This document shows, piece by piece, positions 35,144 through 43,389 of a stretch of 64,000 nucleotides of DNA. The translations under genes were made by a program, and so were the position numbers. Numbering within the stretch: position 1 is the stretch's first letter; the number at the start of each line of letters is the position of its first letter. The notes beneath the pieces were generated by a model. That model did no database searches and was not told the DNA's origin. It worked only from the letters and a program-made list of their open reading frames with translations. Source of the DNA: CAYSNP01 sp050945855 (GTDB lineage Bacteria > Bacillota > Clostridia > Christensenellales > DTU072); the NCBI GenBank assembly GCA_050945855.1, contig JBMNTS010000005.1, positions 3,069 to 67,068 on the forward strand. The letters run 5' to 3'.

Positions 35144-36619
35144 TTATATTTCGTCAAAGAATTTGCCTTTGGTTTCCAGTTTCAGTTTGTAGTATTTGTA
35201 GTTGGGGTTGGCTACCTTGATTTTTTCCTTATACTTATTGGATTTTCCGTAGACAAAGCGGTAATTGTCCAGGCGCAGGCGGTAACGCTTGATGCCGTAG
35301 TCGCCGCGCGTGCGGATAACCATATCGTTGTAGGCGATAAAGAGCAGGATAACCATGGGCAGCAGGTGATACGCCTTAAAGTAGTTGGTGCTGAGAGCGG
35401 CGTACGCTCCCGCGGCCATCAGCGCGAAAGCGGACATTTTGCTGAACACGGAAAAGCTGGAGCCTATCAATATATATTTGTATACGGTAAAGCCCGCGAA
35501 CAGCACAAGACCCACAATGCCCAGATTGTTCAGTACCTGCAATATACTGCTGTTGTACCAGAGGATATTGACCCCGCCGCCCGAAAAAGGCGAATTAAAC
35601 CCAAACCCGTTGCCGAGCAGCTTTTCGCCGTTAATAAATTCGGTAAGCGCGATTTCCCAATTAATCAATACATCGCCCAGCCCCGGTTTTAAGGCATTGG
35701 TCAATACCGGAGTTACCAAGGGGAAGGCAAGAAGTAGCGCGATAACTATAACGCCGATTGCCGCAAGCTGCGCGATTATGCGCTTAGGCTTTCTTGCTCT
35801 TACCAGTCCGTAACTCAGCATAATCACGGTAAAGACAATCATTACCAGCAGGGCAAGCGATTCTCCCGTGGCAAGAATGGTGATCAGATTGAGGGCGTAA
35901 AGTATGGAGTAGGCCAGCGGCCGTCTTGCGCGCATGGCAAGATACAGGCTGAAAGGCGCCAGCACAATCAGCGCCATCGCCACCGCGGAGGCGTCGCCCC
36001 AGCCCAGGTTAAAGCCGCCCGCTACCAGATTGTCAAAGAAATCTCCGCCGCCGAGGATAAGCGAAAGCCAGAATTGCGCCATAACCACAATGCTTGCGCC
36101 CACAAGGCTTTGGGTAAAAAACAGTTTCCAGTTGGTTTTAATCAGATTGCATAAGAGGATGTAGAGAGAAGTCATCCCCAAGATAATCTGCAGACCCACA
36201 AACCAGCCCCGCGAAAAGAGCTGTTTATTGATTAATCCGCCCGCGAGCAGGGCAAGCCCCAAAAGCAAAAACGCTATCAGACCTCTGTTAAAATGCATAA
36301 CCAGTTTTTGCTTTTCGTAGTAAATCAGACAGCAAATCAGGTAAACGCCGATTAATACGGAGAGCATTATGGTCATTTCCCTGGTGTTTAATAGGCTGCT
36401 CTCGGCAAAGATAAATGGGGCGCAAAGCACAATGGGTACCATCCCCGTCATTTCTTTTTCCAAAAGTACGATTACCAGCATGGCTGCGCAGTACGCAGCT
36501 ATGGCAATATAAGGAATTTTTGCCACCCAGGCGCCCAGGGTAGCCAGCATAATCAGCAGTATGTACCCCTTGGACCTGAAGAAGGCGGATGTCTTTTTCC
36601 TTGCACTTATTGCGACCAT
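35144..36619 (-). CDS. O-antigen ligase/polymerase-like membrane protein
   Basis: The 491-residue protein has about ten hydrophobic segments and one large extracytoplasmic loop before the last helices, with ALTEFINGEKLLGNGFGFN in it. This is the Wzy_C (O-antigen ligase) layout; in Gram-positive bacteria such proteins polymerise or transfer wall or capsular glycans. The last 70 residues are a basic cytoplasmic tail rich in Tyr and Lys (RYRLRLDNYRF, YYKLKLE). It starts 19 bases after parB, in the same transcript. No glycan gene cluster is adjacent, so its substrate is open. Confidence 0.75.
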   Translation of the reverse strand: MVAISARKKTSAFFRSKGYILLIMLATLGAWVAKIPYIAIAAYCAAMLVIVLLEKEMTGMVPIVLCAPFIFAESSLLNTREMTIMLSVLIGVYLICCLIYYEKQKLVMHFNRGLIAFLLLGLALLAGGLINKQLFSRGWFVGLQIILGMTSLYILLCNLIKTNWKLFFTQSLVGASIVVMAQFWLSLILGGGDFFDNLVAGGFNLGWGDASAVAMALIVLAPFSLYLAMRARRPLAYSILYALNLITILATGESLALLVMIVFTVIMLSYGLVRARKPKRIIAQLAAIGVIVIALLLAFPLVTPVLTNALKPGLGDVLINWEIALTEFINGEKLLGNGFGFNSPFSGGGVNILWYNSSILQVLNNLGIVGLVLFAGFTVYKYILIGSSFSVFSKMSAFALMAAGAYAALSTNYFKAYHLLPMVILLFIAYNDMVIRTRGDYGIKRYRLRLDNYRFVYGKSNKYKEKIKVANPNYKYYKLKLETKGKFFDEI

Positions 36620-36638
36620 ATCAATCTCTCCTTAATTC

Positions 36639-37544
36639 TCATAGCCTATTATTCTTTAACACTTCGACCAACTCAAAAATACGCGCCAAATCGTCCTGAC
36701 TGTAATAGTCTATGTATATCCGGCCTTTGCTTTTATTGCCGGTCACGCTTACTTTTGTGGCAAAGATCCTCTTCATATCGTTAAGCAAGCCTTTGAATTG
36801 GGCCTCCAACTCCTGCTTTTCTTCTTCGCTTAACGCTTTCTTTTGCAGCTCCGGATTAAGGTATACCCTTACCATGCGCTCCGCCTGCCTTACGCTCAGT
36901 CCGTTGTTTATTATTTTCGCGGCGAACTGCAACTGCTTTTCCTCATCCTGAACGCTGATAAGACAACGCGCGTGCCCCGCGGAAAGACTGCCTTTGCGCA
37001 CCAGTTCCTTTACCTCTTCGCATAAGGAAAGCAGCCTTAAGGAATTGGTAACGCTGGGACGGGCTTTGCCCACTTTGTCCGCGAGCTCCGCCTGGGTGAG
37101 GCCGTATAAGTCGATAAGCTCTTTGAGCGCCTCCGCTTCCTCAATCGCGTTAAGGTCCTCTCTTTGCAGGTTTTCTATAAGGCTTACTTCCTTTGCCTGC
37201 CTTTCGTCCAGCGCCTTTACAATAACGGGAATTTTGTCAAGACCCGCAAGTTTTGCCGCCCTTACCCGTCTTTCCCCGGCGACTACTATGTAACTATCTC
37301 CTCTCTTTTGTACGATTATCGGTTGAAGCAAACCGTATTCCCGTATTGATTGAGCCAGTTCTTCCAATTCCTCTTTGCCGAAATACTTGCGCGGCTGATT
37401 GGGATTAAAGATTATTTTGGCAAGCTCCGCCTCATAAATCTTTTCTCCTTCCTCGCTGCTTATTAACGTAAGTTCTGACAATGAGGCGTCCTCTATGTTG
37501 CTGAGCAGCGTAGAGAGACCTTTGCCAATTCGTTTTTTGGACAT
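36639..37544 (-). CDS. parB: ParB/Spo0J-family chromosome partitioning protein
   Basis: The 301-residue protein opens with the ParA-activating RIGKGLSTLL, then a CTP-binding domain with GERR (90-93) and ENLQREDLN (124-132), a helix-turn-helix (about 150-172) and a C-terminal dimerisation region. It loads at parS sites and spreads as a CTP-dependent clamp (family knowledge). Noc is the alternative, but the N-terminus fits Spo0J better. The usual neighbour parA/soj is absent between rsmG and parB here. I saw no canonical 16-base parS in the window by eye. Confidence 0.92.
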   Translation of the reverse strand: MSKKRIGKGLSTLLSNIEDASLSELTLISSEEGEKIYEAELAKIIFNPNQPRKYFGKEELEELAQSIREYGLLQPIIVQKRGDSYIVVAGERRVRAAKLAGLDKIPVIVKALDERQAKEVSLIENLQREDLNAIEEAEALKELIDLYGLTQAELADKVGKARPSVTNSLRLLSLCEEVKELVRKGSLSAGHARCLISVQDEEKQLQFAAKIINNGLSVRQAERMVRVYLNPELQKKALSEEEKQELEAQFKGLLNDMKRIFATKVSVTGNKSKGRIYIDYYSQDDLARIFELVEVLKNNRL

Positions 37545-37569
37545 AATCGGGCTCCTTTGCTTGTGTATC

Positions 37570-38259
37570 TTATAAGGGTTTAGCCTTGGCTTTTCCCGCG
37601 CTTCTGGGGTACTTGGGATTGGTTTTCCCCAGCTTTTTTATTATCACTAAACTCCTTAAGTAAGTGTTATCCAGTAAAAACTGATGTGTGTGTTCGATAA
37701 CGCAGTTCAGTTCGGCAAGCGCGTTGCCGCTTGCGGCGATTTCCGCCGCCGCGTCGCTCTTGTACGCTATCAGCCTGCCGCCCGTCTTAAGGTAGGGGAC
37801 GACATACTCTATCAGCACGGGCAGGCTTGCCACCGCCCTTGCCAGACCTACGTCAAAGCTCTCCCTTAAATGTCCTATGTCCTCCGCCCGCCTGTGGAGC
37901 GCGCAAACATTGGAAAGGGCAAGCTCCCCTATTGCCTTAAGAGTGAAATTGACCCTCTTTGCCAGCGAATCTATTAAGGTGAGCCTGCAATCAGGTCTTG
38001 CTATGGCAATGACCAGTCCGGGCAGTCCCGCCCCGCTGCCTACATCCACCACGCTTGCGCCCGAGGGTATAAAGCTGTGCGCGCTCAGGCTGTCCGCGAG
38101 ATGTTTAATAAGCACGTCATAAGGCTCGCTCACCGCGGTAAGGTTGTACTTTTTGTTTTCTTCCAGCAGTATGGCGGAGAATTTCAACAGGGAATCGGCC
38201 GCGCTTTCGCTTAAATCCAATCCCAATTCTCCCGCTTTTTGCATCAATATTTCACGCAT
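37570..38259 (-). CDS. rsmG: 16S rRNA (guanine-527-N7) methyltransferase
   Basis: The 229-residue SAM-dependent enzyme methylates G527 of 16S rRNA. Its motif I reads VDVGSGAGLPG (71-81), and LTLIDSLAKRVNFL-like and ARAVASLP segments are as in RsmG/GidB. A basic C-terminal tail (NPKYPRSAGKAKAKP) closes it. Its position just before parB is the classical arrangement near the replication origin of Firmicutes, so this window may be origin-proximal; dnaA, rnpA or mnmG would settle that and are not here. Confidence 0.95.
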   Translation of the reverse strand: MREILMQKAGELGLDLSESAADSLLKFSAILLEENKKYNLTAVSEPYDVLIKHLADSLSAHSFIPSGASVVDVGSGAGLPGLVIAIARPDCRLTLIDSLAKRVNFTLKAIGELALSNVCALHRRAEDIGHLRESFDVGLARAVASLPVLIEYVVPYLKTGGRLIAYKSDAAAEIAASGNALAELNCVIEHTHQFLLDNTYLRSLVIIKKLGKTNPKYPRSAGKAKAKPL

Positions 38260-38300
38260 AACCTACCGTCGATGCGACTGCATAAACCAGTGCATAATAT

Positions 38301-38329
38301 ATAATATCATTAATCATGTATTTTTTCAA
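38301..38329 (-). promoter_or_regulatory. Promoter of rsmG-parB-ligase
   Basis: On the minus strand TTGAAA (complement of 38324-38329) and TATTAT (complement of 38301-38306) have a 17-base spacer, about 40 bases before the rsmG start. Confidence 0.55.
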
Positions 38330-38393
38330 TAGCAAAAAAAGCAAATAAAAAGAAATTTTTCCAAAAGAAAGAGGAAAAATTTGACCTTTAAGC

Positions 38394-39224
38394 CTACTTC
38401 AAAAGCTTTGTAAACACAAAACGGTATAAAAAGTCCTGCACTCTTTCGGGCATGGCGCTCAATAAAAAGAGGGCTTTGGAGAGGTTGACCTTGTAGGCAA
38501 GGCGCGGCTTTTTGGCAAGTAACGCCTTGTAAACCGTGCGCGCCAGAACCTCCGGGGCCTTTGCGTGTTTTAATTCGTTTTGCATAAGCGGACGCATTCT
38601 GGCGATTACCTCTTTATGCAATGAGGTCCTTTCCAGCATTTTATTATAGCTTTCCTCGGCGGCGGCGTGCATCTGGGTCTTAAACGAGCCTGGATTGATT
38701 TTTATTACTTTTATCCCTAAAAACAGCATTTCCCGCCTGAGGGAATCCGAATACGCCTCCACGGCATATTTGGATGCGCCGTAAAAACCGTTGAAAGGCT
38801 GAGGGCTGAACAGCCCTATTTCCGAGCTGATGTTGATTATGCGCCCTTTGGAGGCGTGGATGAGCGGGAAAAAGTATTTGTTGACGGTGTACATTCCCAG
38901 CAGGTTTACTTTCAGCAACCTTTCCATGGTGTTCTCGCTCTCCTCCACCAGCGAACCCATCGCCATCATACCCGCAAAATTGATTACGGCGTCCAGTCCG
39001 CCCCGCGCCTCAATCATTTCCGCCGCACTCTTCACGCTTGCCCCGTCCAGAATGTCCGTTTTAACAGGGATTATGTTGGCGTGATTAATGCCGGAAAGCA
39101 GTTTTTCGTTGATATCCAAGGCGTATACGGTCATACCCTTGTCCGCCAGATAATATGCTGTGGCAGCGCCCAGTCCGCCGGCGCCTCCGGTTATGGCTAC
39201 TCTCAGTCCTTTGCCTGCTTGCAT
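38394..39224 (-). CDS. Short-chain dehydrogenase/reductase (SDR)
   Basis: The 276-residue classical SDR has TGGAGGLG (12-19), a FAG in place of the usual NAG after strand 4, Ser133/134 and the Tyr148/Lys152 pair in YGASK. The C-terminal part (VNLSKALFLLSAMPERVQDF) is hydrophobic and basic, as in lipid- or retinol-type SDRs. It follows an amidohydrolase gene by 11 bases, so the two form an operon. Substrate unknown. Confidence 0.87.
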   Translation of the reverse strand: MQAGKGLRVAITGGAGGLGAATAYYLADKGMTVYALDINEKLLSGINHANIIPVKTDILDGASVKSAAEMIEARGGLDAVINFAGMMAMGSLVEESENTMERLLKVNLLGMYTVNKYFFPLIHASKGRIINISSEIGLFSPQPFNGFYGASKYAVEAYSDSLRREMLFLGIKVIKINPGSFKTQMHAAAEESYNKMLERTSLHKEVIARMRPLMQNELKHAKAPEVLARTVYKALLAKKPRLAYKVNLSKALFLLSAMPERVQDFLYRFVFTKLLK

Positions 39225-39235
39225 TTAAGCCTCCG

Positions 39236-40024
39236 TCATAAATTATAAAATTCCCGCGCGTTTTCGCGCAATATTTTTTCTTCCTTTTCCTGCCCCAGCC
39301 CTAAGGAGAGCAGGATATCCCTTTCCTTGTCCGCCCCGCTCATGGGATAATCCGAGCCGAACATTACTTTATCCGCCCCGAAAAATTCGATAAGCCGCGC
39401 CCCCCTTTCCCTGTCCATAAAGCACAGCGCGGAGCAGGAGTCAAAGCGGCAGTCAACCTCCGCGTAGCAAGCCACCTCGTCCCATTTGGTATAGCCGCCC
39501 AGATGCGCCGCGACGGCCTTCAGCTTAGGATACCTCTTCAACACCTTAACCAGCCTTTTGGGGTGCGAAAAGTCCTTGTTCGGGTCACCCACATGAAACA
39601 ATACGGGCAATACGCCGGCAACTGCCGAATAGATGTTTTCCGCCTTTGGACTGTCGATATCAAAGCGCTGGAAATCCGAATGCAGCTTGACGCCCTTAAG
39701 ACCGTTTGCCAGCGCGAACTCGATTTCGCGGTCTATCTCTTTTGGGGTAAGGTCGGGATGCAGGCTGATAAGCCCCGCGAAAGCGGGATTGCGGCAGCTT
39801 TCGCAAATAAAGGTGTTGATGGAGCGCACTTGATGCACTTTTGTGGCGACGCTGCTGACTATGGTTTTTTCAACGCCGTGCTTTGCGCACATATCCAGCA
39901 AAACCCCCGCGCTCCCGTCATAGAGCATAGGTATGGAATAAAAGTCACCTATGTTTTGGGAGGCGGCCGAAGCTATTTTATCCGGGAAAATGTGCGCGTG
40001 GGCGTCTATTATTTTATAACGCAT
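39236..40024 (-). CDS. Amidohydrolase family protein (TIM-barrel metal hydrolase)
   Basis: The 262-residue protein belongs to the amidohydrolase-2 group (relatives of ACMSD and gamma-resorcylate decarboxylase). It opens with the metal motif IIDAHAHIF (His9, His11), has KLHSDFQ and LFHVGDP on the inner strands, KAVAAHLGG, and the late metal aspartate in MFGSDYPM. Such enzymes hydrolyse or decarboxylate small cyclic or aromatic acids. It is the first gene of a two-gene operon with an SDR and is divergent from the hemolysin III gene. Confidence 0.85.
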   Translation of the reverse strand: MRYKIIDAHAHIFPDKIASAASQNIGDFYSIPMLYDGSAGVLLDMCAKHGVEKTIVSSVATKVHQVRSINTFICESCRNPAFAGLISLHPDLTPKEIDREIEFALANGLKGVKLHSDFQRFDIDSPKAENIYSAVAGVLPVLFHVGDPNKDFSHPKRLVKVLKRYPKLKAVAAHLGGYTKWDEVACYAEVDCRFDSCSALCFMDRERGARLIEFFGADKVMFGSDYPMSGADKERDILLSLGLGQEKEEKILRENAREFYNL

Positions 40025-40101
40025 GAATTTTCCTTATCATCTTTGATATAAACATTGTAACACATTTACATTAATAAGCAAAATAAATTGCGCGTTTAGT
40101 C

Positions 40102-40130
40102 TTGAAAGTAATGAGGTTATCGGGTATAAT
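40102..40130 (+). promoter_or_regulatory. Promoter of the hemolysin III operon
   Basis: TTGAAA (40102-40107) and TATAAT (40125-40130) have a 17-base spacer, 30 bases before the start codon. Confidence 0.7.
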
Positions 40131-40160
40131 GGTTAGGATATTTTTGCAGTGGAGAACGCT

Positions 40161-40829
40161 ATGCAGGACGAAAAACCCGGGATGCATCTTTATAAGCCCA
40201 AAGAGGAGCTGTTAAACACGATAAGCCACGCTTTTGCCACCTTTCTTTCTTTAATCGGATTGATTTTTATCCTATTGAAATTGCAGGGCAAAGACAGCGT
40301 AACCATTTTTGCCATGATGATTTTTTCTTTGGGGCTAATCGGCGTTTATTCCGCTTCCACCCTTTATCACGGCACAAAAAATTTACTGCGCAAACGGATA
40401 TGGCAAAAGGTGGACCACGCCATGGTAGCCATAATTTTATTGGCCGCCGCCGCACCCCTGCTGCTTATTATCGCGAGCGGAACGGTGGCTTCGGTTATGC
40501 TTAGCCTTGTGTTTGCCTCTACCGCGGTAAACGTCGCGCTCAACCTTATCAGCGTGCAAAAATACAAAAAGCACTCTCTGGGGCTGTTGGGGCTTACGGT
40601 AATCTTTGTTATAACGGGGCTTATTGTCAATGGCAGGCCTTACCCCAAAGAGTTTTATTCCCTGCTTTGCGCGGGCTTTGCGGTGATTTTCGCGGGAGGC
40701 GGGTTTTATCTCAAAAAATCTGTGGATTATACCCATTTTATATGGCATATCAGCAACATTATAGCTACCGGATTTTTATATTTTGCATTTTATTTCTTTG
40801 TTATTATAAAGTGCGAAAAAATTTACTAA
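40161..40829 (+). CDS. Hemolysin III family (PAQR-type) membrane protein
   Basis: This protein of 222 residues has seven membrane segments. The conserved HlyIII/PAQR residues are present: NTISHAF near the start, SASTLYHG after helix 2, a DHAMVA segment, and a late HFIWHISN. PAQR proteins hold a zinc ion with these Ser/Asp/His side chains and may be ceramidase-like hydrolases (family knowledge). I start at the ATG at 40161 because GGAG lies 6 bases before it; the in-frame GTG at 40149 overlaps that site. First gene of a three-gene operon. Confidence 0.92.
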   Translation: MQDEKPGMHLYKPKEELLNTISHAFATFLSLIGLIFILLKLQGKDSVTIFAMMIFSLGLIGVYSASTLYHGTKNLLRKRIWQKVDHAMVAIILLAAAAPLLLIIASGTVASVMLSLVFASTAVNVALNLISVQKYKKHSLGLLGLTVIFVITGLIVNGRPYPKEFYSLLCAGFAVIFAGGGFYLKKSVDYTHFIWHISNIIATGFLYFAFYFFVIIKCEKIY

Positions 40830-40850
40830 AGGAAAGGACGACGAAATAAA

Positions 40851-41762
40851 ATGAACTGTTTGATTATCAACAACCCCTATAGCGGAAAATGCAAGTCCGA
40901 ACAGGAACTGGCCTACATCAAGGAAAGGCTGCTGGAGAAATATAGCGCGGTAGACATCATCAGCACCGCCCGGCATAAGGAAGCCATAGAGATAAGCGCG
41001 GATAATGCCGAAAAATATCATACCTATGTAGTGGTGGGCGGGGACGGCACTTTCAGCGAGGTGATCCAAGGGATAGCGGGCAGGGAAATCCGGCCCGTTG
41101 TAGGTTATGTGCCCACGGGCACCACCAATGATTTTGCCAAATGCTGCAATATCCCTGTGGATATAAAAGACGCGGTGGACGTGATACTGGCAGGGCGGGA
41201 AGCGGAGCGGAGCGCGCTGTTTGTAAACGGCGAAGTGGCGGTATACGTGGTTGCCGCGGGTATGCTTACCAGTTCCAGCTACACAGCCAAACAGTCCGTC
41301 AAAAGGAAAGTAGGACGCATCGCCTATTACTTTGAAGCTTTTTTCAGAGATAAATGCAGGTGGGGCACGTATCTGCGGATAATCACGGACAAGGTGCATG
41401 ATGCGCGGTTCAATATCGTGGTTTGCATCCACGGGCTGTATCTGGGCGGGCTGCACATTAATTCCGCTTACGAGCAAAACGCGGACAAGTTCGGTCTGGC
41501 AATGATTAAAAAGGGCAAAGGACCCATAGCCTTTATCCGGGCGCTGTGGCATACCGGCAAAGCGATAATCAAAAAAATGGATAAGGTAAAGCAAAACAAA
41601 TATATAGTTGTCGAATGGGTGGATAAGGTAAAAATCGAGGACCTAAACAATTGCACGGTATGGAATAAAGACGGCGAAAAGGGCCCGGTGGGCAGCATAG
41701 AAATCGAAATCAAGCCCAATCAGTACAGGGCTATCGTGGGCGAAAGCTCGCCAAAAAAATAA
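40851..41762 (+). CDS. Diacylglycerol/lipid kinase (DgkB/YegS family)
   Basis: The 303-residue protein shows the DAGK catalytic signature GGDGT (63-67) and the second loop PTGTTNDFA (88-96). It phosphorylates diacylglycerol or a related lipid with ATP at the inner membrane face, recycling lipid for phospholipid or teichoic acid synthesis. AAGGAAAGGACG precedes the ATG, and the gene lies 21 bases after hemolysin III. A second, more divergent family member lies at 63006. Confidence 0.9.
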   Translation: MNCLIINNPYSGKCKSEQELAYIKERLLEKYSAVDIISTARHKEAIEISADNAEKYHTYVVVGGDGTFSEVIQGIAGREIRPVVGYVPTGTTNDFAKCCNIPVDIKDAVDVILAGREAERSALFVNGEVAVYVVAAGMLTSSSYTAKQSVKRKVGRIAYYFEAFFRDKCRWGTYLRIITDKVHDARFNIVVCIHGLYLGGLHINSAYEQNADKFGLAMIKKGKGPIAFIRALWHTGKAIIKKMDKVKQNKYIVVEWVDKVKIEDLNNCTVWNKDGEKGPVGSIEIEIKPNQYRAIVGESSPKK

Positions 41763-41820
41763 GACCAGGGATACCAAAACATTTTAATCGGTCACCCAAA
41801 AAGGAGAAAACAAAACAATA

Positions 41821-43251
41821 ATGCAAGATTATAATAAAAAGTATCTGACGCGTACCAACGTGTTTTCCTTTGCCGCAGGCGGCTTCGGACAAAATATGAT
41901 AATAGGAATAGTCAATTCCTTTATCCTGTTTTTTTATACGGACATTCTTCTTATACCCACCGCCGCGGTAACCGTGCTGATGGCTTCCGCCAGGATTTTT
42001 GACGCGCTTAACGACCCGATTATGGGCATAATCGTAGACAAGACGCGCTCACGCTGGGGCAAACTCAGGCCGTATATTTTCGCAACGGTACTGCCTTTGG
42101 CGATAATCACCACCTTGCTGTTTTACGCCCCCGATTTGTCCGAAAAAGGCAAAATCGTTTACGCTTACATAACTTACTTTAGTTTCGGCATTATTTATAC
42201 TATTTGCGACGTGCCTTTCTGGGGGCTTGCCTCCGCGATGACGCCCAATCCGGAAGAGCGTATACGCTTTATTTCTTTTTCCAGACTCTTTCACTCGGTG
42301 GGCGGCGCGCTGCCTATTCTGCTGGTGCCGATGTTTGTAAGTCTTGCGGGCGGCAGCAACCGGAAGGGATATTTTTCCGCGGGCTTGTTTGTGGGTATAG
42401 TGGGAGCGGCGCTGTTCTCTCTTGCTTTTTTCGGCACCAATGAAAGATGTGTTCAATCGGAAAAAGCGCCCACGCTTAAGGATAACATAAAATTCTTTTT
42501 AATCAACCGCCCCCTTCAGCTGGTTGTGGGAGCCAACATTCTGGGCGCGGGCAGGGCTATCGCAATGGTGGCGAGTATGTATATCGCCGTATACCTTTTA
42601 GGCAACCCCTCCCTTAATATCATTGTTTTGGGCTCCTTTGGCGTTACGGGCTATTTAGGCATGCTGATTACTCCTCTGCTTGCCAAAAAAATCAACTACC
42701 GTCAAATGTATATTATGTGTACCATAATCGGCGTAACGGCAAATGCGCTGATGTTTGTTTGGGGGCAAAGCATGGCGGCTATTCTGGTTTGTATGGTAAT
42801 AGCGGGCTTCCCTTACGGCGTGGCATCCAATATCAATTACGCCATGATTGCGGACAGCGTGGATTACGTGGAATGGAAAACGGGCAAACGCACGGAGGGC
42901 GTGTCAGCATCCTTCCAGACGCTTATGAACAAGCTTATGTCCGCCCTGCAGGTGGCGGGCACCGCTTACGCGCTCAAAACAGTCGGTTTTAAGCAGCCGG
43001 TTATGATTGACGGCGAACCGGTGACGCAGGTGCAGACGCAAGGCACGCTTAACGGCATTTTCTTTGTAATTTCCATTATCCCCATGGTCAGTTGGATAAT
43101 CGGACTGGCGCCTATGCTCTTCTACACCTTTATAGGCGAAAAGCGGCAGATTGCCCACAGGGCGATAATTGATATGCGCAACCAAATCGGCGCGAAAGCC
43201 GAAGGGCAAGGCGTAGGGTGTGAAGATATAGAGTTTTTTGAGGAATACTAA
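41821..43251 (+). CDS. GPH-family sugar:cation symporter (MFS), paralog
   Basis: This 476-residue, twelve-helix transporter is a clear paralog of the one at 23268: GGFGQNMIIGIVNSF in helix 1, DALNDPIMG, the loop DKTRSRWGKLRPY, ICDVPFWGLASAMTPNPEER, and ADSVDYVEWKTGKRTEG. It carries glycosides or polyols with sodium or protons. It is the last gene of the operon with hemolysin III and the lipid kinase; AAAGGAG precedes the ATG. Hairpin chain B2 starts at its stop codon. Confidence 0.9.
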   Translation: MQDYNKKYLTRTNVFSFAAGGFGQNMIIGIVNSFILFFYTDILLIPTAAVTVLMASARIFDALNDPIMGIIVDKTRSRWGKLRPYIFATVLPLAIITTLLFYAPDLSEKGKIVYAYITYFSFGIIYTICDVPFWGLASAMTPNPEERIRFISFSRLFHSVGGALPILLVPMFVSLAGGSNRKGYFSAGLFVGIVGAALFSLAFFGTNERCVQSEKAPTLKDNIKFFLINRPLQLVVGANILGAGRAIAMVASMYIAVYLLGNPSLNIIVLGSFGVTGYLGMLITPLLAKKINYRQMYIMCTIIGVTANALMFVWGQSMAAILVCMVIAGFPYGVASNINYAMIADSVDYVEWKTGKRTEGVSASFQTLMNKLMSALQVAGTAYALKTVGFKQPVMIDGEPVTQVQTQGTLNGIFFVISIIPMVSWIIGLAPMLFYTFIGEKRQIAHRAIIDMRNQIGAKAEGQGVGCEDIEFFEEY

Positions 43252-43335
43252 TTGCGTCCGCAAGGCGCGCCCTGCGAACGCAAATGATACGTTCCCTTCG
43301 GGAACATGATACACGCCCTTACGGGCGCATGATAC
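43252..43335. repeat. Hairpin chain B2 (three hairpins, CATGATAC spacers)
   Basis: The chain begins with a long hairpin (TTGCGT...ACGCAA, 43252-43283, GGCGCGCC at its tip). It continues with GTTCCC/GGGAAC (43291-43305, TTC loop) and CGCCC/GGGCG (43314-43327, TTAC loop). Spacers are AATGATAC, ATGATAC and CATGATAC, a shorter form of the B1 spacer. It separates convergent GPH and lpd genes. Confidence 0.75.
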
Positions 43336-43389
43336 AAGCTACCCTCTTATTTGTGCTTGCTTTCCGGACGGCTTTTTGCAGAGAATGGG

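Noticed and set aside
36639..37544. Noc instead of ParB
   Set aside because: The N-terminal RIGKGLSTLL and overall layout fit Spo0J/ParB; Noc lacks the ParA-activating start. Not fully excluded.
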